The notes beneath the pieces were generated by a model. That model did no database searches and had not been told where the DNA came from. It saw only the letters and a list, made by a program, of their open reading frames with translations. A stretch of DNA of 64,000 nucleotides from JANNBN01 sp963763885 (GTDB lineage: Bacteria > Actinomycetota > Acidimicrobiia > Acidimicrobiales > JANYDT01): NCBI GenBank assembly GCA_963763885.1, contig CAVXQD010000007.1:682001-746000 (forward strand), written 5' to 3'. Of this stretch, positions 62,670 to 64,000 are shown one piece after another; within the stretch, counting starts at the first letter, position 1, and every line of letters begins with the position of its first letter. The translations under genes and the position numbers were made by a program.

Positions 62670-62804
62670 CCGCCGCGTGTTCGCCAACCCAGACGCCGAC
62701 CCAGACGCCGACCGGCGCCCAGACGCGCGCGAGCGCGCCGGGACACGGCTCGGTCGCACGACCGGGGAAAACGGGCTCACGAGTGCGCTATCGGCATTGC
62801 GCCA

Positions 62805-62826
62805 CCACATGTTGAGCAACATGTGG
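62805..62826. promoter_or_regulatory. Palindrome CCACATGTTG-AG-CAACATGTGG
   Basis: Perfect 10-bp arms with a 2-nt centre, overlapped by CATGTG-GCG-CACATG (62820-62834). It sits about 140 nt upstream of the lipoprotein start, suiting an operator. Confidence 0.55.
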
Positions 62827-62903
62827 CGCACATGGTCAGCGGTGAACCGCCACTCAGCAACTCTCGCCCAAACCGGCGATGACTCCCACTGACCTCCCCT
62901 TGG

Positions 62904-62920
62904 CCTCCCCTTGGGGGAGG
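62904..62920 (-). terminator. Hairpin after divIC
   Basis: CCTCCCC-N3-GGGGAGG, just after the divIC stop, preceded by a second CCTCCCCTTGG. Confidence 0.5.
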
Positions 62921-62922
62921 TG

Positions 62923-63450
62923 CTAGTCCCAGAAGACGATGAAATCGACGATTCGGTTACCCAACCCGCGCTTCGGGGCCGGGACCTGCTCTGCTGCAGC
63001 ACTGGAGGCTGCGGCGCCGGTGCGATCACGGTCTGTGTTATCTGGCCGCAACTCCGGGATGGCATAAATGGTGGCATCGTTCGGGGCTAAGCCGAATTCC
63101 TCACGGGCGATCCGAGCGACTTCCTCGTCGGTCTGCAGCAGGTCACGCTGCGCGGTGAGCGCAGCGTTTTCCTTCTCCAGTTGCGCAAGCCGCTCGGCGG
63201 ACTGTGCGTAGGTATCGTCCTGCAGCGCACGGGTAGCGAAAGGCAACACGCCCACCAGACCGCCGATGATGACCACGACGAACGCAAGCAGCAAGTGGCG
63301 CACTGGACGGGTAAGGCCCCTGCGGAGTGAAGCGCCCAGCGACATGCGTTGTGCACGCGGCCGATCGGACCCAGGCCGCGACCCGACGGCGGCTGCGCCC
63401 TCAGCTTTTGCCCCGGCCTTACCGTTGCGCTCGATCGTGGGTGCTGGCAT
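62923..63450 (-). CDS. FtsB/DivIC-family cell-division protein
   Basis: 175 residues: basic cytoplasmic N-terminus, one membrane helix (HLLLAFVVVIIGGLVGVLPF), a short coiled coil (SAERLAQLEKENAALTAQRDLL) and the DivIC-type IAREEFGLAPNDATIYAIPE. It belongs to the FtsQLB divisome subcomplex. The ATG overlaps the eno stop (ATGA), as in most actinobacteria, but the DUF501 and ppx genes that usually follow are 15 kb away. Confidence 0.9.
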   Translation of the reverse strand: MPAPTIERNGKAGAKAEGAAAVGSRPGSDRPRAQRMSLGASLRRGLTRPVRHLLLAFVVVIIGGLVGVLPFATRALQDDTYAQSAERLAQLEKENAALTAQRDLLQTDEEVARIAREEFGLAPNDATIYAIPELRPDNTDRDRTGAAASSAAAEQVPAPKRGLGNRIVDFIVFWD

Positions 63451-64000
63451 CAGCGAGTTCCGCGTGGAGCCAGTCCGCTGCGTCCCCAGAATGCCGCTGC
63501 TTCGCCAAGTTCCTCTTCGATACGAATGAGTTGGTTGTACTTGGCAACGCGGTCGGAACGGGCTGGAGCACCGGTCTTGATCTGGCCACAGTTGGTCGCA
63601 ACTGCAAGGTCAGCAATGGTTGAGTCTTCGGTTTCGCCGGAACGATGCGACATCACCGCGGTGTAGCCATTGCGTGTTGCAAGACCGACGGCGTCGAGCG
63701 TCTCGGTGAGGCTGCCGATTTGGTTGACCTTCACCAGGATGGAGTTGGCAACGGCCTTGTCGATGCCCATCTGCAGGCGATCGGAATTGGTGACAAACAG
63801 ATCGTCGCCAACCAGCTGAATCTTGGAACCGACCTTATCTGTGAGGGTCTTCCAACCGTCCCAGTCATTTTCAGCCATGCCGTCTTCGATGGAGACGATG
63901 GGGTACCGAGCAGCGAGGTCGGTCCAGTAGTCCGCCAGCTCCAACGAGGTGAGGCTGCGGCCTTCGCCCTCGAGGACGTATTTGCCGTCCTTCCACAGTT
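63450..64000 (-). CDS. eno: Enolase, 5' part outside window
   Basis: C-terminal ~183 residues of enolase; the frame is open to the right edge. Motifs: YPIVSIEDGMAENDWDGW (metal Glu/Asp), QLVGDDLFVTN, SILVKVNQIGSLTE (catalytic Lys), and VMSHRSGETEDSTIADLAVA, then QIKTGAPARSDRVAKYNQL. Converts 2-phosphoglycerate to phosphoenolpyruvate. It overlaps divIC by ATGA. Confidence 0.97.
   Translation of the reverse strand, partial: LWKDGKYVLEGEGRSLTSLELADYWTDLAARYPIVSIEDGMAENDWDGWKTLTDKVGSKIQLVGDDLFVTNSDRLQMGIDKAVANSILVKVNQIGSLTETLDAVGLATRNGYTAVMSHRSGETEDSTIADLAVATNCGQIKTGAPARSDRVAKYNQLIRIEEELGEAAAFWGRSGLAPRGTR

Overview
The window reads as the chromosome of a high-GC Gram-positive actinobacterium, most likely class Acidimicrobiia. 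Support: an F420-type LLM oxidoreductase, many paralogous acyl-CoA genes, an LAxTG-type surface protein, and the actinobacterial neighbours eno, divIC/ftsB, DUF501 and ppx. This placement is inference from gene content; there is no rRNA in the window.

Regions 0-12.5 kb and 20.2-31.5 kb are a lipid or steroid-type acyl-CoA catabolic neighbourhood. They hold two kinase-like phosphotransferases, an amidohydrolase, three enoyl-CoA hydratases, two thiolases (one paired with a DUF35 Zn-ribbon/OB protein), acyl-CoA dehydrogenase, two AMP-forming acyl-CoA ligases (one truncated), two MaoC hydratases, a nitronate monooxygenase-like flavoprotein, a sulfatase, a nitrilase and a HutD-like protein. A palindrome AAATAG-N4-CTATTT recurs just before start codons in three places and may be a shared operator/promoter.

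Region 12.5-20.25 kb is an accessory island that has cut an acyl-CoA ligase. It carries an IS3-family element with intact ends and a slippery A7 site, an IS30-family transposase remnant, an N-terminally cut tyrosine recombinase, an ArdC-like protein, and a three-gene minus-strand unit. That unit is a secreted acidic protein, a secreted ricin-lectin/FN3 protein with a C-terminal part resembling RNase toxins, and a small acidic protein coupled by ATGA. I propose the last two as a toxin/immunity pair; this is the strongest candidate for an undescribed system.

Region 31.5-45.2 kb has a tRNA-Leu, acidic and proline-rich membrane proteins, and a four-gene surface polysaccharide operon (883-aa membrane protein, GT2 synthase, multi-pass GT-C-like protein, GH113-like hydrolase). 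A fasciclin lipoprotein, a DUF2721 protein and an MFS exporter follow.

Region 45.2-64 kb is all on the minus strand. The usual eno-divIC-DUF501-ppx block is split by about 15 kb containing a form II coxSLM molybdenum hydroxylase set, MoxR and VWA maturation genes, coxG, a MobA-like transferase, two XdhC-type proteins, an acyltransferase and a 1307-aa SdrD-like surface protein with a Thr-rich stalk. A four-copy intergenic repeat family lies in the gene-free stretches here.

Several genes have single-base frame breaks (about 11.34, 17.93 and 62.42 kb), and one gene lacks a standard start codon. These may be real decay or assembly errors.
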